Below are positions 9,000-19,542 of a stretch of DNA of 64,000 nucleotides, in pieces; the stretch's first letter is position 1, and every line of letters starts with the position of its first letter. The notes under the pieces are model-generated. The model saw only the letters and a list, made by a program, of their open reading frames with translations, was not told where the DNA came from and made no database searches. Origin of the DNA: Gemmata massiliana (lineage in GTDB: Bacteria > Planctomycetota > Planctomycetia > Gemmatales > Gemmataceae); NCBI RefSeq assembly GCF_901538265.1, contig NZ_LR593886.1, positions 6,407,738 through 6,471,737 on the forward strand, read 5' to 3'. The translations under genes were made by a program, and so were the position numbers.

Positions 9000-9296
9000 A
9001 TCAAGCAAAAATCCGCCGCGGATAAACGCAGATCACACGGATCAAGACAAGAAACAGAAGAGTATTTGACAGGATTAACGGGATCGACGGGATTCCAAAT
9101 TCCAATCCTGTCCAAAATTTCCGCAATTTTGATCTGCGTGATCTGTGTTCATCCGTGGCAGATTTGTGACTTCTCACGCGAAGTCCACCAGGGGTTGCGC
9201 GTCACCCCCGGCTACTCGCTGCTGCCCCTGACGGGACTTAAAGCGGTTTCTCTGTCTGACCCGCGTGATCTGCGTTCATCCGCGGCGGATTTGTGA
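9000..9296. repeat. Intergenic palindromic repeat cluster
   Basis: The gap between thiC and the beta-helix gene holds three related arms: CCGCGGATAAACGCAGATCA near 9018, GATCTGCGTGATCTGTGTTC near 9131 and GATCTGCGTTCATCCGCGG near 9268. The first is inverted relative to the others, and GACAGGATT and AATCCTGTC lie inside. The same family occurs between hslV and hslU. The remaining sequence in 8790-9303 shows no gene. Confidence 0.75.
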
Positions 9297-9303
9297 CTTC
9301 GGA

Positions 9304-10707
<1,404 letters not shown>

Positions 10708-10716
10708 TTAAGTGTG

Positions 10717-10798
10717 TCGCCTTCTTGGGCGGCATGACCCGCCCAAGTTCCGAGGGTGTGTTCTCAGCCCGCGCAGCCGGCGCGAGCACCCCTGGCGA
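10717..10798 (-). promoter_or_regulatory. TPP riboswitch (THI element)
   Basis: On the minus strand, 85-165 bases before the thiC start, the leader contains AGGGGTGC, GGGCTGAGA, ACACCCTC, GGAACTT, and GGCGGGTCATGCCGCCC closing a stem, in the order and spacing of the thiamine pyrophosphate aptamer (GGGGUGC...GGCUGAGA...ACCC...GAAC...GG-UAAUGCC). The terminal pairing is TCGCC with GGCGA. Its position before thiC makes the assignment firm; whether it acts on transcription or translation cannot be told. Confidence 0.9.
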
Positions 10799-10840
10799 TC
10801 TCCTATTTGTACGCGGACACCGCGCGCCCTTCAATGAGAA

Positions 10841-10871
10841 CGACCCCGCGATGCGATGCATCGCGGGGTCG
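10841..10871 (-). terminator. Hairpin after the BBP7 gene
   Basis: CGACCCCGCGATG and CATCGCGGGGTCG form a perfect 13-bp stem around a 5-base loop, about 40 bases past the BBP7 stop and upstream of the thiC leader. It insulates thiC from the gene before it. Only a weak T-rich run follows on the minus strand. Confidence 0.7.
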
Positions 10872-10909
10872 CGCCGGAGCGTCCCCCAAACACTCCGACT
10901 TTGGTCACA

Positions 10910-11923
10910 TCAGAACCGGAACCCGGTCGTGAACTGGAGGTTCAGGTTGTGCAGGTTCCCCTGCACCGGCGGCACCAGGTTCGTCCAGTCGTAGCCGTAC
11001 TCGAACCGGATGCCGTTCGTCCAGATCCACGAGCCCATCGGGATGTCGAAGGTCGTGTGCGCCCCGATGAAGACGCCCTGGTACACGTTCTGGCGGCGCG
11101 AGTACCCGTTCGTCTCGTCGAGCGGGACCATGTCCACGTGGGCGGTACCGTACCGCCCGCCGACCCACGCGCCGACGCGCCAGTTCGTGCCGTTCTGCCC
11201 GGCCGTGCTCCCGTCGCCCCGGAGCCACACGTCGCGGCCGAAGGCGTAGTTGAAACTCGATCGGCTGATCCCGCGCACCGCGGTCAGCACGAACCGGTCC
11301 GGTTGCACCTGGAACCCTTGGTTCTGCTGGTTCTGTACGGGCTGGCTCCGCAGGAACAGGAACGTCGGCTCGTTCTCGCCCTGCCCGCGGTTGTACGTGT
11401 AGCTCCCGCCGAGGTCGACGGTCCACGCGGCCGTGTGCGTCGGGTCGAAGAACAGCGTGCGGACGCCGCCCCCGACGGTCCACCCGGTGGTCTTCAACAG
11501 GTCCGGCAGCCCGTTACCGATCGTGAAGTTCAGACCGGCGTAGCTGTACCCTTCGTACCCGATGCGCCCGGCCCGTTCGAGCGGCGAGCAGCACCCGGGG
11601 CCGTCCGTGTAATAAGGGCTCGGGTAGCTCCCCGGCGGCAGCGAGCCCGGGGCCGGTTGCCCGGTGAGCGTGCCCATCGGGTCGCCCCCGCCGGAACCGG
11701 GCATCCCGCCCATTTGTTCCAGGTTCGTGACCGCGGCCGGCGGGCGCCCCGGGGGCATCGATGAGCCCGTAAACGCCGGTTCTTCGGCCCCGGCCGGCCG
11801 CACCGACGGCACCAGACCGGGGTGGTCAGACCAGGCTCCGCCGCGAGATTGAGGTTGGGCCAAAGCCGGCCCGACGCTCAACGCCACCACGAACCCGGGA
11901 AGAAGGAATCGCGTGATCCTCAT
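10910..11923 (-). CDS. BBP7-type outer-membrane beta-barrel protein
   Basis: A 337-residue protein starting at ATG 11923 with GAGGGG upstream, and a signal peptide (MRITRFLLPGFVVALSVGPALA). A Pro/Gly-rich segment (about 25-115) precedes alternating polar/hydrophobic strands such as GWTVGGGVRTLFF, AAWTVDLGGSYTYN and NWRVGAWVGGRYG, and the protein ends in GFRF with a terminal Phe, as barrel proteins do. This architecture is typical of the BBP7 family of planctomycete outer-membrane proteins. Probably in the outer membrane; cargo or role unknown. Confidence 0.75.
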   Translation of the reverse strand: MRITRFLLPGFVVALSVGPALAQPQSRGGAWSDHPGLVPSVRPAGAEEPAFTGSSMPPGRPPAAVTNLEQMGGMPGSGGGDPMGTLTGQPAPGSLPPGSYPSPYYTDGPGCCSPLERAGRIGYEGYSYAGLNFTIGNGLPDLLKTTGWTVGGGVRTLFFDPTHTAAWTVDLGGSYTYNRGQGENEPTFLFLRSQPVQNQQNQGFQVQPDRFVLTAVRGISRSSFNYAFGRDVWLRGDGSTAGQNGTNWRVGAWVGGRYGTAHVDMVPLDETNGYSRRQNVYQGVFIGAHTTFDIPMGSWIWTNGIRFEYGYDWTNLVPPVQGNLHNLNLQFTTGFRF

Positions 11924-12383
11924 GCGCCCCTCGCCCGGCCACCGCGAACACCGCCACGCGACAGCCGTAAACAGTTCGATCCCAATCCACGTCGCTAACT
12001 TGATCGGCGCGGGGCACGGAAAACTTTAACGACCTGCGCGATTGCTCCGATTGGAACGAATACACGACTATTGCCGCCACATGTCTGCGAACCACGGATG
12101 CCCCATCGGGGTCGTTGAATTCTGGTGGTTGCATCGTGCCACCCGCGCGTTAACACTCGCAGTGGTAGCTGAGTGGGCCGTTGTTGCGAGCGGTCGGCTT
12201 CGAGTCTCACCGGCCGGCTCCCACCGACCGTTCGCCAAGACGCTTCCGGTCGCGAGCGTGAAGTTTTCCGTGCCCTCCCGCGTTCCCCAACTAAATGGTT
12301 CCGGGCGCCCGGTAACGGGGTTTGGTACAACGCGGTCTACGCGATATAAGTGAGTGGGAGAAATTGCGAACCCTGGAAAGCTA
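11924..12383. other. Intergenic region without recognised gene
   Basis: About 460 bp between divergent genes. The only distinct element is the perfect 12-bp palindrome CCGGGCGCCCGG at 12301-12312, some 70 bp before the next gene. It must hold both promoters, but none is clear by eye. Confidence 0.4.
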
Positions 12384-13877
12384 ATGGACCCGATCGAACT
12401 GCGCGACCTCGACGCGGCCCGCCGGTACATCCTCGACGGGCTGCTGCTCCAGCGCGCCCTCAAACCCACCGCGAAAACCGTCCGCCCGGCGCTCGAATGG
12501 GCAATGGAAATCGCGTCCAGCGGGCACCCGCTCCCGCCCATCGGGTTCGTCGCGGACGTGGGCAATGTTGCCCTCGGGGTGGACGCCGAACAGCGCGTGC
12601 GGGACGCGCACCCGGTTCCGGGCTGGCCCCCCGCGCTCGGCCGCAGTTACGAGGACCACGTTCTCGGTAAACTCTACGCCGACTGGACCTTCGAGCGCGC
12701 CGGGGACGCCCTGCGCAAGTACAAGGAAAAGGACCGCGTGCGCGGGCTGGCGTACATCGTGAACCAGTTCTGCGAGCACGCGGGGATTGCCGGCGTCCTG
12801 CTGCCGCCCGCGGTGATCCGGGCGCTCCAGTCGACCAACCCCGACGAAGTGGTTCAAACCGCCTACGACGGGCTGGTACGCGACGGCCCCTCCCCCCTGC
12901 TCGTGCAGATGTACGAGGCGCTCGTGTCCGCGGGGCGCCGGCTCGCGGAGGTGCTCGCGCCCGAGGACGTGATCGCGCTCGAACAGGGCACCGCGCTCGC
13001 CGACATGGGCCAGTACGTCGCGCACCGCCAGATCCTACAAACCACGGCGCGGATCGAAGCGCGGCTCCCGGCGCGCCCGGTCAAACCACTCGTCGGGCGC
13101 AAGGAAGTCCCCACGCGCGTGCTCGACGAGGACCAGTACCCGGTCGGCGGGTACACCTCGATCTCCACGAAAGGCTCGATCGAGAGCCTGTTGCACTCGC
13201 AACTCGCGTACATGGAGGACGAGAGCCCGGACCTCTTCGACATGAAGTTCGTGCGCGACGAGCTGTTCTACTACTCGCGCGACGAGAACCAGTTCCTGCG
13301 GCGCCGGCGGGCGTTCGTGTTCGTCGTCTTCCCGGACCTGATCGCGGCCCGGTTCAAGGACAGCGAACTGCCCTACCAGCGCATCGTGATGCTCCAGTCC
13401 ACGATTCTGGCGCTCGTGCGCAAGCTGACCGACTGGCTCAGCACGGACGCGATCCGGTTTGAAGTGCTGTTCGTGCAGGATGGGGGGAAGGCACCGCTCG
13501 CGGAAGAGGCCGCACTGCTGCGGCTACTGCTCCGCGAGCCGATCGAGCGCGGGGACGGCCTCGTCGCAACCGGCGACCGAGCCGCGTCCGGCAAGAACAC
13601 CCCGGAACAGGAGGCCGCGGAGCGAGCCACCGAGAGCCGGGAAGCCGTGGTGACCTATCTGAACCGGCTGTCGCGGAACTCCCAGGTTCATTGCCTCGCC
13701 ACCGCGACCGAGCCGTTCGACATGGAAATGGAGAACGTGGTGGTCACGGAACTGGTCGTGGCCGGCCCGCGCCCGGAGATCGGGGCCGGCGACGGGGCGG
13801 TCGCGGCCCTCGACGGCGAGGAACCGTTCGACGTGTGGCAGGAATCCGTGATGCGCGTGCTGCAATTGTGGGTGTGA
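12384..13877 (+). CDS. Uncharacterised protein, possibly with a vWA-like C-terminal domain
   Basis: Start at ATG 12384 with GGAAAG just upstream; 497 residues, no signal peptide or membrane segment, so cytoplasmic. The N-terminal half is helical. The second half has SIESLLHSQLAYMEDESPDL, FDMKFVRDELFYYSRDENQF and RRRRAFVFVVFPDLIAARF, which resemble the start of vWA-like domains found with MoxR-type ATPases, but there is no clear MIDAS DxSxS motif. I do not recognise a named family with confidence. It precedes an ABC permease and an ABC exporter on the same strand, separated by more than 100 bp. Confidence 0.6.
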   Translation: MDPIELRDLDAARRYILDGLLLQRALKPTAKTVRPALEWAMEIASSGHPLPPIGFVADVGNVALGVDAEQRVRDAHPVPGWPPALGRSYEDHVLGKLYADWTFERAGDALRKYKEKDRVRGLAYIVNQFCEHAGIAGVLLPPAVIRALQSTNPDEVVQTAYDGLVRDGPSPLLVQMYEALVSAGRRLAEVLAPEDVIALEQGTALADMGQYVAHRQILQTTARIEARLPARPVKPLVGRKEVPTRVLDEDQYPVGGYTSISTKGSIESLLHSQLAYMEDESPDLFDMKFVRDELFYYSRDENQFLRRRRAFVFVVFPDLIAARFKDSELPYQRIVMLQSTILALVRKLTDWLSTDAIRFEVLFVQDGGKAPLAEEAALLRLLLREPIERGDGLVATGDRAASGKNTPEQEAAERATESREAVVTYLNRLSRNSQVHCLATATEPFDMEMENVVVTELVVAGPRPEIGAGDGAVAALDGEEPFDVWQESVMRVLQLWV

Positions 13878-14003
13878 GGCGCACGCGGGTTCCGAAGAAG
13901 CGGCTGTTGGGCGCGTCGGTTGGTTCGTGTTCGGCGTGAAACTCTGGAACTTATCGCCGGGAACTCCTAAACAGAGTGCGAACCGCCGGGCCGGGCGCGG
14001 CGT

Positions 14004-15341
14004 ATGGCGGGTAACGTCTCGATTCGCACCGACCCCCGGACCCCGCGCATGTTTTCGACGCTGTTCAACGACCCGACCGTTCTGTTGGCCGGCGTGGTAC
14101 TCGCTACCATACAGTTCGTCGCGGCCCTGCCGTGGCTCTGGGCCATCGACCCGAAGGGCTTCAAGTCCGCTGCGGCCAGTCCCGTGTCGCTCGGGTACGC
14201 GGTCCTAGGGTTACTCGTAGTCGGCGGGGGCGCGGGCGCGTTCCTCGTCTACAAGGGCGACCCCGCCAACCTCACGGTCAACGGGCGTTACATCTACGGC
14301 GGGCTGCTCCACTTGCAGCTCATCGTGGACCTGTTCCTGCTCCTGCCGCAAATCGTGATGGTCCTTTGGCCAAAGGGCGGGGTGGTCGCGTTCGCCGCGT
14401 ACCGCGAGAGCTGCCGGCAGCCGATGTTCTGGCTCATCACCCTCGGGGCCACGGTCGCCATCTGGATCTCGGTCGCGATCCCGTACTTCACGTTCGGCGA
14501 CGACTACAAGTTCATGAAGCAGATCGGGTTCGACCTCGTGATGCTGGCAGCGACCCTGTTCGGGGTGCTGGCCGCGACCATGTCGATCAGCGAGGAAATC
14601 GAGGGGCGCACGGCGGTCACGCTGATGAGCAAGCCGGTGAACCGGCGCCAGTTTCTCGTCGGCAAGTTTCTCGGCATCGTGATGGCCTGCCTCATCATGT
14701 CGATGCTCCTGAACTGGTCGCTGACCTACGCCCTCCGGGCGAGCCGTGAGTTCGACACGATCAACAACGCCGCGGACCCCACCGACCCGCTCGCCGCGCC
14801 CGCGGACAAGATCGTGGACCCGATGACCTACCAGGCGCAGAAGACCGTGGTCCCGCCGTTCAAGCGGATCGTGCCGAGCGTGCCGGGCAAGGCCATCGCC
14901 ACCGGCGCCGGGCTGTGGTTCTCCGACGCCGTCGCGCACACGTTCGGCGTCATGCTCGGGTTCGGCCAGGTCATGATCCTGGTCGCGATCGCGTCGGCCC
15001 TGGCCACGCGGTTGACGTTCATCGTGAACCTCGTCTTGTGCCTCCTGGTGTTCTTCCTGGGGCACCTCGCGCCCGTCATCGTGCAGGTGACGCAGCAGGT
15101 CCAGTCGCAGGGCGGCGCCGGGGTGGGGGTGGGACTCGTCGGGTTCCTCGGGCGCCTGTTCGACGCGCTCCTCCCGTCGCTCGAGTCCTTCAACATGAGC
15201 CGCGCCATCATCCGCGAGACCGAGCTCGACCTGTGGCAGTTCGGCGTGTACGTGCTGACCGTGACCGGGTACTCGCTGATCTACACCGTCATCGCGCTCA
15301 TCGTCGGGTTGCTCCTGTTTGAGGACCGCGACCTCGCGTAA
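14004..15341 (+). CDS. ABC-2 type transporter permease
   Basis: A 445-residue integral membrane protein with about nine or ten hydrophobic segments. The key feature is ISEEIEGRTAVTLMSKPVNRRQFLVGKF, the cytoplasmic coupling loop of ABC-2 permeases (E-E---GT-----SKPV-R), seen also in copper (NosY-like) and sodium exporters. A large non-membrane loop lies at about 245-310. ATG 14049 is an alternative start giving MFSTLFNDPTV. The ATPase partner is not adjacent. Substrate unknown. Confidence 0.75.
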   Translation: MAGNVSIRTDPRTPRMFSTLFNDPTVLLAGVVLATIQFVAALPWLWAIDPKGFKSAAASPVSLGYAVLGLLVVGGGAGAFLVYKGDPANLTVNGRYIYGGLLHLQLIVDLFLLLPQIVMVLWPKGGVVAFAAYRESCRQPMFWLITLGATVAIWISVAIPYFTFGDDYKFMKQIGFDLVMLAATLFGVLAATMSISEEIEGRTAVTLMSKPVNRRQFLVGKFLGIVMACLIMSMLLNWSLTYALRASREFDTINNAADPTDPLAAPADKIVDPMTYQAQKTVVPPFKRIVPSVPGKAIATGAGLWFSDAVAHTFGVMLGFGQVMILVAIASALATRLTFIVNLVLCLLVFFLGHLAPVIVQVTQQVQSQGGAGVGVGLVGFLGRLFDALLPSLESFNMSRAIIRETELDLWQFGVYVLTVTGYSLIYTVIALIVGLLLFEDRDLA

Positions 15342-15504
15342 CGCGGGGGTGGGGTGGGAACGGGGCCGGGTGCAGTTTTCTCCGGCTTCGTTCGGACTCG
15401 CGCTCACCCGCGCGCAGGTTCTCTGCTAGTCTGAACTTCGTGGCCCTCACGATCGGCGCGGGGGTCGCGGCTCCGACCCGCCCATCCCTGCACCGAGGGC
15501 ACAC

Positions 15505-17730
15505 GTGGGCAGCACTGCACTCGCGCAAATCCACAACAGTTTCGTGAAATCGCCCAGCGCCCGCTGGGGGTCACTCGTCTGTTCCGCAGGGGCCGCCGTC
15601 ACATACGTGCTCCTGCTCCTGCTCCTCTACCTCTTCGTCGACCTGCTCGTCTGGCGGGGCGAGATCCCGACCTACGCACAGCTCTCGGCCGCGCGCAAGC
15701 GCGAGTTCGCCGACGAATGGGCCGCGCGATCGGACGCGGACCGGGCCGAAGCGGTCGCGCGCCTGGGGTGGCCGGTCCACCGGGCCAAGCGGCTCGAAAC
15801 CCGCACGGACGACGACCTGAAGCCGCTCGCGAAGGCTCCGGGCGAAGAGCACCTGTTCGCCGACGAGTGGGACGCGCGGTGGACGGCGGGCGTGTACCTC
15901 GCGCTGCGGACCCGCGTGAACCAGTCCGCGGCCGATAATTATCTGCCCCCCCCGGGCTGGGAGCGGACGGACAAGGCCGAGGGCGCGGACCCAGAAGCGC
16001 GCCCGCAATTCGGGGTACTGAGCCTCGTGGTCCGCGAGCGCAACCGGTGGACCGGTCCGGTCCTCGGCTGGATCGCATCGTGGAACCCGTGGACCTGGGC
16101 GCCGGGATCGAGAGGTTCCGCCAACGTGCCCTACCTGACCGGGTTGTTCATCCTGGCGTTCGGCATTGCAACGGTGCGCGGGATACTCGTTAACGCGCTC
16201 ACCTATCTCTCGGCCGCGGTCACCCTCGACGCAGTCATCCGGCTCCGGCGGGCGGTCTATTTCCACTCGTATCGGCTCGGGCCGATTACGATGCAAACCC
16301 TTGGTACGGAAGAGGTTGCGAATCTCATGACGCGCCGCGTCGAGGAGATCGGCGCCGCGATCCAGGCCCAATTCGCGTCCACGGTCCGGTACCGGCTGCT
16401 CGTGGTTCTGCTGATCGGGCTGATTGTGCTGGTGAACTTCTGGTTGGCCATTAGTTTCCTCGCTCTGGCCGCACTCGTGTGGCTGGTCGGGGGGCAAGTG
16501 GCCGCTCACTTCCGGCGCGAGGGGCGGATCGGCGAGCGCCAGGCCGCGGTCACGCTCGCACTCCTGAAGGAAAGTATGTCGCTGTTCCGACTGGTGAAGT
16601 GCTTCCAGATGGAACGCTTCAACCAAAACCGGGTGGAGCGCCAACTCGCGGAATCGGCGCGGGCGAACTGGCGCCGGCTCCGCGGCGGAGAAATGGCCGG
16701 CCCGCTGCTCAACTCTGTTGTGGTACTCACAGGGGTCGCGCTCCTCTACCTCGCCGCACGCGGAGTTTTGGCCGGTGGGTTCTCGGTCGCAGGACTGGCG
16801 ATTCTGACGGTCGCGCTGGTTTCACTCGCGATCCCGATCGCGGCGCTGTTCGATCGTGCTCTGAAGGTCCGGCGCGGGCGCGAGGCGGCCGACGCGGTCT
16901 TCGAGTTCCTCGAACGGCGCGGCGAAGCGGCCGAGGCCGCCGATGCGGAGTTCCTCCCCGGCCTGACGACCCGCATGGAGTTCCGGCACGTCACGCTCAA
17001 CGACCCGGCGACCGGGCAGACGATCCTGAAGGACGTGACGTTCGCGGTCCCCGCCGGTGCGAGCGTCGCCATCGTGGGCCAGAACGCGGCCGAGAAGCAC
17101 GCGCTCGTGTCGATGATCCCGCGGTTCCTCGACCCGACCGCCGGCGAGATCCGGATCGAGGACAAGAACATCCGCTGGGTGACGCACGAATCGCTCCGCA
17201 CGCAGGTCGCGCTCGTGATGCAGGACGACCTCACGTTCACCGACACCGCGGCTAACAACATCGGCGTCGGCGACTCGTCGCACAACCTGCCGCAAATCAT
17301 TGAGGCCGCGAAACTCGCGCACGCCCACCAGTTCATCGAGAAGCTGCCGTTCGGCTACGAAACGCTCGTCGGCAACGGCGGGCACTCGCTCACCCCGGGC
17401 GAGCGATTCCGGATCGCACTGGCGCGTGCGCTGCTCCGCGATCCGTCGATCCTCATCATTGAGGAACCGACCGGCCCCGTGGACGAAGACACGCTCGCAC
17501 TGCTCGACGACACCTTGGTGCGCGTGTCCGCGGGGCGCACCGTGCTCTTCCTCGCACAGCGGCTCTCGACGCTCCGCAACGTGGACCGTGTGTTCCTCCT
17601 GAAGGACGGGTTGCTCGAGGCCGACGGCGCGCACGACGACCTCTGGAAGTCCAACGACAGTTACCGCCGGCTACAAATTCTCGCCGACGCGACCGCCACC
17701 GAACACCCCGTACTGAAGACCGATTCGTAA
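15505..17730 (+). CDS. ABC exporter (fused TMD-NBD) with degenerate ATPase motifs
   Basis: GTG start; 741 residues. A first membrane helix (about 30-50) is followed by a large soluble insert (about 50-200), then the remaining membrane domain (about 200-450), then a nucleotide-binding domain from about 490. Expected catalytic motifs are altered: Walker A reads GQNAAEKHA instead of GxxGxGKS/T, the signature LSGGQ is LTPGE, Walker B ends LIIEEP with Glu for the usual Asp, and the switch His in the H-loop is Gln (FLAQRLSTL). The Q-loop Gln (VMQDD) remains. The fold is an ABC exporter, but ATP hydrolysis may be lost or weakened. Cargo unknown. Confidence 0.8.
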   Translation: MGSTALAQIHNSFVKSPSARWGSLVCSAGAAVTYVLLLLLLYLFVDLLVWRGEIPTYAQLSAARKREFADEWAARSDADRAEAVARLGWPVHRAKRLETRTDDDLKPLAKAPGEEHLFADEWDARWTAGVYLALRTRVNQSAADNYLPPPGWERTDKAEGADPEARPQFGVLSLVVRERNRWTGPVLGWIASWNPWTWAPGSRGSANVPYLTGLFILAFGIATVRGILVNALTYLSAAVTLDAVIRLRRAVYFHSYRLGPITMQTLGTEEVANLMTRRVEEIGAAIQAQFASTVRYRLLVVLLIGLIVLVNFWLAISFLALAALVWLVGGQVAAHFRREGRIGERQAAVTLALLKESMSLFRLVKCFQMERFNQNRVERQLAESARANWRRLRGGEMAGPLLNSVVVLTGVALLYLAARGVLAGGFSVAGLAILTVALVSLAIPIAALFDRALKVRRGREAADAVFEFLERRGEAAEAADAEFLPGLTTRMEFRHVTLNDPATGQTILKDVTFAVPAGASVAIVGQNAAEKHALVSMIPRFLDPTAGEIRIEDKNIRWVTHESLRTQVALVMQDDLTFTDTAANNIGVGDSSHNLPQIIEAAKLAHAHQFIEKLPFGYETLVGNGGHSLTPGERFRIALARALLRDPSILIIEEPTGPVDEDTLALLDDTLVRVSAGRTVLFLAQRLSTLRNVDRVFLLKDGLLEADGAHDDLWKSNDSYRRLQILADATATEHPVLKTDS

Positions 17731-17827
17731 AGAAACACCACCCGTTCGTTAACACTCACGGTTCGCCCGGAGCTTTCTTGGCGAACCGCGAGTGTTTGCA
17801 AGCGGGCGGCACAACTTCGGAGTGACG

Positions 17828-18631
17828 ATGACGTTTCAGGACGAACTGGCAGCGGCGCGTGAAGCGGCGGCACGAGCGAGCGACCTGCTCCGGCGCGAGT
17901 ACGAGAACTTCACCGCGATCCCCGATGCCCCCGTGACGATCAGCACGCACGCGGACAAGGCGTCGCAAGAGCTGATCCTGGCCTACCTCCACGACCGCTT
18001 CCCGGCCGACGCGCTGTGCGCGGAGGAATCCACCCCCGCGTTCGATTCGATCCCAAAATCCGGGCGCCGGGCGTGGGTGGTCGATCCGATCGACGGCACA
18101 CGCGGGTTCGCCAAGAAAGTCGGGCAGTTCTCGGTAATGATCGGGTTCCTTGTCGACGGGAAACCGGTCGTTGGCGTAGTCGCGGAACCCGCCCAGAACC
18201 GAACGACGTTCGCATCCGTTGGCAGCGGGTGCTGGACCCACACGGGCACGGCGGAACCGACCCGGTGCCACGTGTCCGCGCGCGGGTTCAGCGAACTGGT
18301 ACTAGTGCAGAGTTGGGCGAGAACGGGCATGTCGCCGAAGCCGGTTCAGGCGCTCGCTCCGGCCCGCGTGGTCGAGACGTACTCCGGCGGCGTAAAGCTC
18401 GCCCACGTCGCTCGCGGTGAGGCCGACGTGTACGCGAACACCTACGAAGCGTTCGCCGACTGGGATATTTGCGCTGGGCACCTGCTCGTGACCGAGGCCG
18501 GCGGAACGGTCACCGACCTGAGCGGGAACCCGATCGTCTACCAAGGCGAGAACTTCAAACAAACGCGCGGGCTGATCGCGACCAACGGCCCCATCCACGC
18601 CGAAGCCGTCAAGCGGCTCGCTGCAGTGTGA
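17828..18631 (+). CDS. Inositol monophosphatase / histidinol-phosphatase family enzyme
   Basis: ATG 17828 is chosen because GGAG lies six bases before it; GTG codons upstream would lengthen it by up to 12 residues. 267 residues, cytoplasmic. The magnesium-binding motifs of the IMPase superfamily are present: CAEES, DPIDGTRGFAKKVGQFSVMI and DWDICAGHLLVTEAGG. Such enzymes remove phosphate from inositol phosphate, histidinol phosphate or PAP; the DPIDGTRGF form resembles the histidinol-phosphatase and CysQ branches. The exact substrate cannot be fixed from sequence alone. Confidence 0.85.
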   Translation: MTFQDELAAAREAAARASDLLRREYENFTAIPDAPVTISTHADKASQELILAYLHDRFPADALCAEESTPAFDSIPKSGRRAWVVDPIDGTRGFAKKVGQFSVMIGFLVDGKPVVGVVAEPAQNRTTFASVGSGCWTHTGTAEPTRCHVSARGFSELVLVQSWARTGMSPKPVQALAPARVVETYSGGVKLAHVARGEADVYANTYEAFADWDICAGHLLVTEAGGTVTDLSGNPIVYQGENFKQTRGLIATNGPIHAEAVKRLAAV

Positions 18632-18776
18632 TTCCCCTGAGCCGACACCACAACGAGACGAAAAAAGCCTCGCGCGTCGGGAATTTTCGCCACTGGGTCG
18701 GTTCATACCACGTTGCCCAGAGAGCGCAAATCCGTTAATGTCATGTCGTCCCGGTCGGCCGCCGGAGAATTGCCCG

Positions 18777-19535
18777 ATGACTGACGCCGAACTCGACGCC
18801 GCCCTCGATCGCGCCGCCCACTGGCTCCGCCTCGCTGAGCGCGTGTGCGTACTGACCGGTGCCGGTGTGTCCGCGGAAAGTGGGGTGCCCACCTTTCGCG
18901 CAAGTGACGGCTTGTGGGAGGGGCACCGAATTGAAGACGTGGCGAGTCCCGACGGGTGGGACCGCAATCCCCTACTGGTGTGGCAGTTCTACAACGCCCG
19001 CCGCGCGAACGTCGCGACCGTAAAGCCGAACCCCGGCCACTTCGCCCTTGTTGCGATGGAAGACCGGTGGCGCGAACGATTCGCGCTGGTAACTCAGAAC
19101 GTGGACGGGCTGCACCTGGACGCGGGCAGCACCAACGTTCTGGAAATTCACGGGAGCCTTCGGCAAACTCGTTGCACCGTGTGCGAGTCGGTCGCGAACC
19201 GCGGACTGGAGCCGCTCGGTGACGCGCCCGAATGTCCGCAGTGCCGCGGCCGGCTCCGCCCGCACATCGTGTGGTTCGGTGAGGGACTGCCCCAGGACAT
19301 CTGGTCCGCGGCTCGGCTTGCGGCGTACCAGTGCCACGTGCTGCTCGTGGTCGGCACGTCGGCGGTCGTTCATCCGGCCGCGTCACTGATTCCGCTCGCC
19401 AAACGTGGCGAAGTGACTCCCGCAAAGGTGATCGAAGTGAACCTGACGCCCACCGAGGCCAGCGCCTACGCGGACGTCGGGCTGTACGGACCGTCTGGCG
19501 CGGTGCTCCCGAAGTTGCTACAGCGGTTGGGGTGA
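18777..19535 (+). CDS. Sirtuin NAD-dependent protein deacylase
   Basis: 252 residues from ATG 18777 with GGAG upstream; an in-frame ATG at 18738 is possible. It removes acyl groups from lysines using NAD+. Visible motifs are GAGVSAESGVPTFR (NAD binding), TQNVDGLH (catalytic His), a zinc ribbon made of CTVC and CPQC, PHIVWFGEGLP and VVGTSAVVHPA. Its closest functional type is CobB. It is followed only 7 bases later by folD, so the two are probably one operon. Confidence 0.93.
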   Translation: MTDAELDAALDRAAHWLRLAERVCVLTGAGVSAESGVPTFRASDGLWEGHRIEDVASPDGWDRNPLLVWQFYNARRANVATVKPNPGHFALVAMEDRWRERFALVTQNVDGLHLDAGSTNVLEIHGSLRQTRCTVCESVANRGLEPLGDAPECPQCRGRLRPHIVWFGEGLPQDIWSAARLAAYQCHVLLVVGTSAVVHPAASLIPLAKRGEVTPAKVIEVNLTPTEASAYADVGLYGPSGAVLPKLLQRLG

Positions 19536-19542
19536 GGACGAT

